This document shows, piece after piece, positions 6,666 through 7,148 of a stretch of DNA of 7,148 nt. The stretch comes from Gammaproteobacteria bacterium (lineage in GTDB: Bacteria; Pseudomonadota; Gammaproteobacteria; Thiohalospirales; Thiohalospiraceae), in assembly GCA_014762485.1 (NCBI GenBank), contig JABURU010000256.1, positions 1-7,148 on the forward strand, written 5' to 3'. Positions within the stretch are counted from its first letter, which is position 1. Each line of letters opens with the position of its first letter. Below the pieces are notes generated by a model. It saw nothing but the letters and a program-made list of their open reading frames with translations. It was not told the origin of the DNA and ran no database searches. The translations under genes and the position numbers were made by a program.

Positions 6666-6837
6666 TTATTGATAAATGGTGTACGAGAAAAAGGCAAATG
6701 AGCTAGCAAAAATGGTCCAGCCATCAAGCCGAGCAGGGCTCAGCAACGCATATATGTCATCGACGATGAGCCATAATAAAACAGATAAAGCCGGATGTGA
6801 CAGCAGTTAGCATGGATACAAGTAAATGTATTAGCAT
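6666..6837 (-). pseudogene. Small two-helix membrane protein gene, apparently split by a one-base frameshift
   Basis: From ATG at 6837 a frame encodes 26 residues, mostly hydrophobic (starting MLIHLLVSMLTAVTSG and ending FIMAHRR), and stops at 6757. It has a good ribosome binding site, GGGAG six bases ahead. Skipping one base at the end of this frame continues into VDDIYALLSPARLDGW and a second hydrophobic stretch ending SYTIYQ, with a stop at 6666. The whole would be a 56-residue protein with two membrane helices joined by a polar loop, ending 17 bases before the DUF2007 gene. The continuation has no usable ATG or GTG of its own. I do not recognise the family. It may be a broken gene, a sequencing error, or just a 26-residue peptide. 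Confidence 0.35.
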
Positions 6838-6850
6838 TTTAGTCTCCCGG

Positions 6851-6876
6851 AAAAAATTAGGCCTGTTTAACAGGCC
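6851..6876 (-). terminator. Intrinsic terminator
   Basis: On the minus strand GGCCTG (6876-6871), loop TTAAA, CAGGCC (6865-6860), then TAA and six T (6856-6851). The stem is GC-rich and can close further to 8 bp. It ends whatever is transcribed from the right edge. The ribosome binding site of the small membrane frame begins at 6848, two bases after the T run, so the terminator lies between a hairpin-rich leader and a start codon. Confidence 0.8.
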
Positions 6877-7148
6877 AAGCTTCTTAATTATTTACTATTA
6901 TTATTCCATGACATTCATACTTCAATGCGAAGACTTCCCAACTATTCCGGTTCCGGAAGCGGATTTTCCACTCCATTCCGGTTTTTACTTTTAGACTCCC
7001 CGCACACATGCTCACCAGGGCCCTATGGTTCTAGGGGACGAACCAACGTTCATGGCCGTTACCTGAATGCATGCCTTCCGTACTTGCAGCCTGAGTATAA
7101 ACACCGTACCCAAGTACAGAGTCAAGCTAGTTGTTCTGCTGAGTCAGG
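6877..7148 (-). other. Hairpin-rich stretch without a gene; possible non-coding RNA or leader (right end open)
   Basis: About 270 bases with only short, unconvincing reading frames on either strand. On the minus strand I see GTACTTG/CAAGTAC (7117-7111 with 7086-7080), TGGTTC/GAACCA (7045-7040 with 7031-7026) and an 11-bp hairpin with a four-base bulge, CCGGAA...GTGGA-AAA-TCCGC-TTCCGG (6981-6953). The intrinsic terminator at 6876-6851 follows on the same strand. This is what the end of a small-RNA gene, or a leader controlling the downstream small gene, would look like. The 7148-7000 part is less AT-rich than the rest of the intergenic sequence. The upstream boundary is outside the window. It matches no RNA family I can name with confidence; it could also be the untranslated 3' end of a gene further right. 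Confidence 0.4.

Noticed and set aside
6797..6994. Plus-strand frame of 65 codons across the terminator
   Set aside because: It runs through the terminator and the hairpins, has no clear ribosome binding site and no recognisable protein features.
6996..7040. Resemblance to 6S RNA on the minus strand (GTCCCCTAGAACC, GGTGAGCATG, then a CT-AAAA stretch)
   Set aside because: These words recall E. coli 6S RNA in order, but the segment between them is far too short for the 6S terminal hairpin and no matching closing arm follows. Treated as chance; an Rfam 6S search over the region and beyond the right edge would settle it.
6880..7148. Possible group II intron end or insertion-sequence remnant at the right edge
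   Set aside because: No domain V-like hairpin, no reverse transcriptase or transposase fragment, and no terminal repeats are visible within the window.

Overview
The window is dominated by one operon read on the minus strand, nqrABCDEF. It encodes the six subunits of the Na+-translocating NADH:quinone oxidoreductase (Na+-NQR). The gene order, subunit lengths, cofactor motifs and close similarity to Vibrio-type subunits point to a gammaproteobacterium, probably marine or salt-dependent. The genus cannot be fixed from this sequence alone.

Layout from right to left, which is the direction of transcription. Positions 7148-6877 hold a stretch with no convincing gene but several good RNA hairpins on the minus strand. 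It ends in a strong intrinsic terminator (6876-6851). Immediately after the terminator come a ribosome binding site and a small hydrophobic reading frame. That frame appears to be split by a single base (6837-6666), and 17 bases after it a DUF2007 gene starts (6648-6406). A gap of about 575 bases follows, AT-rich and without a gene. It carries a CRP-like palindrome, an operator-like inverted repeat next to a perfect TATAAT box, and two inverted repeats just ahead of nqrA that interlock and could fold as an H-type pseudoknot. Then come nqrA (5829-4492), nqrB (4489-3281), nqrC (3294-2512), nqrD (2509-1850), nqrE (1849-1241) and nqrF (1223 to past the left edge). Every junction is 17 bases or shorter, or an overlap, and each internal gene has a Shine-Dalgarno sequence at or inside the end of the gene before it.

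How the genes work together. NqrF takes electrons from NADH through FAD and a 2Fe-2S cluster. They pass through an iron centre held by NqrD and NqrE to the covalent FMN of NqrC, then to the covalent FMN and riboflavin of NqrB, and finally to ubiquinone near NqrA/NqrB. Sodium is pumped out in the process. All cofactor residues I could check are present. The maturation genes that often follow nqrF (apbE, nqrM) would lie beyond the left edge.

The enzyme itself is well known. The less ordinary material is regulatory: the nqrA leader and upstream palindromes, and the unexplained hairpin-rich region, terminator and small membrane frame at the right end.
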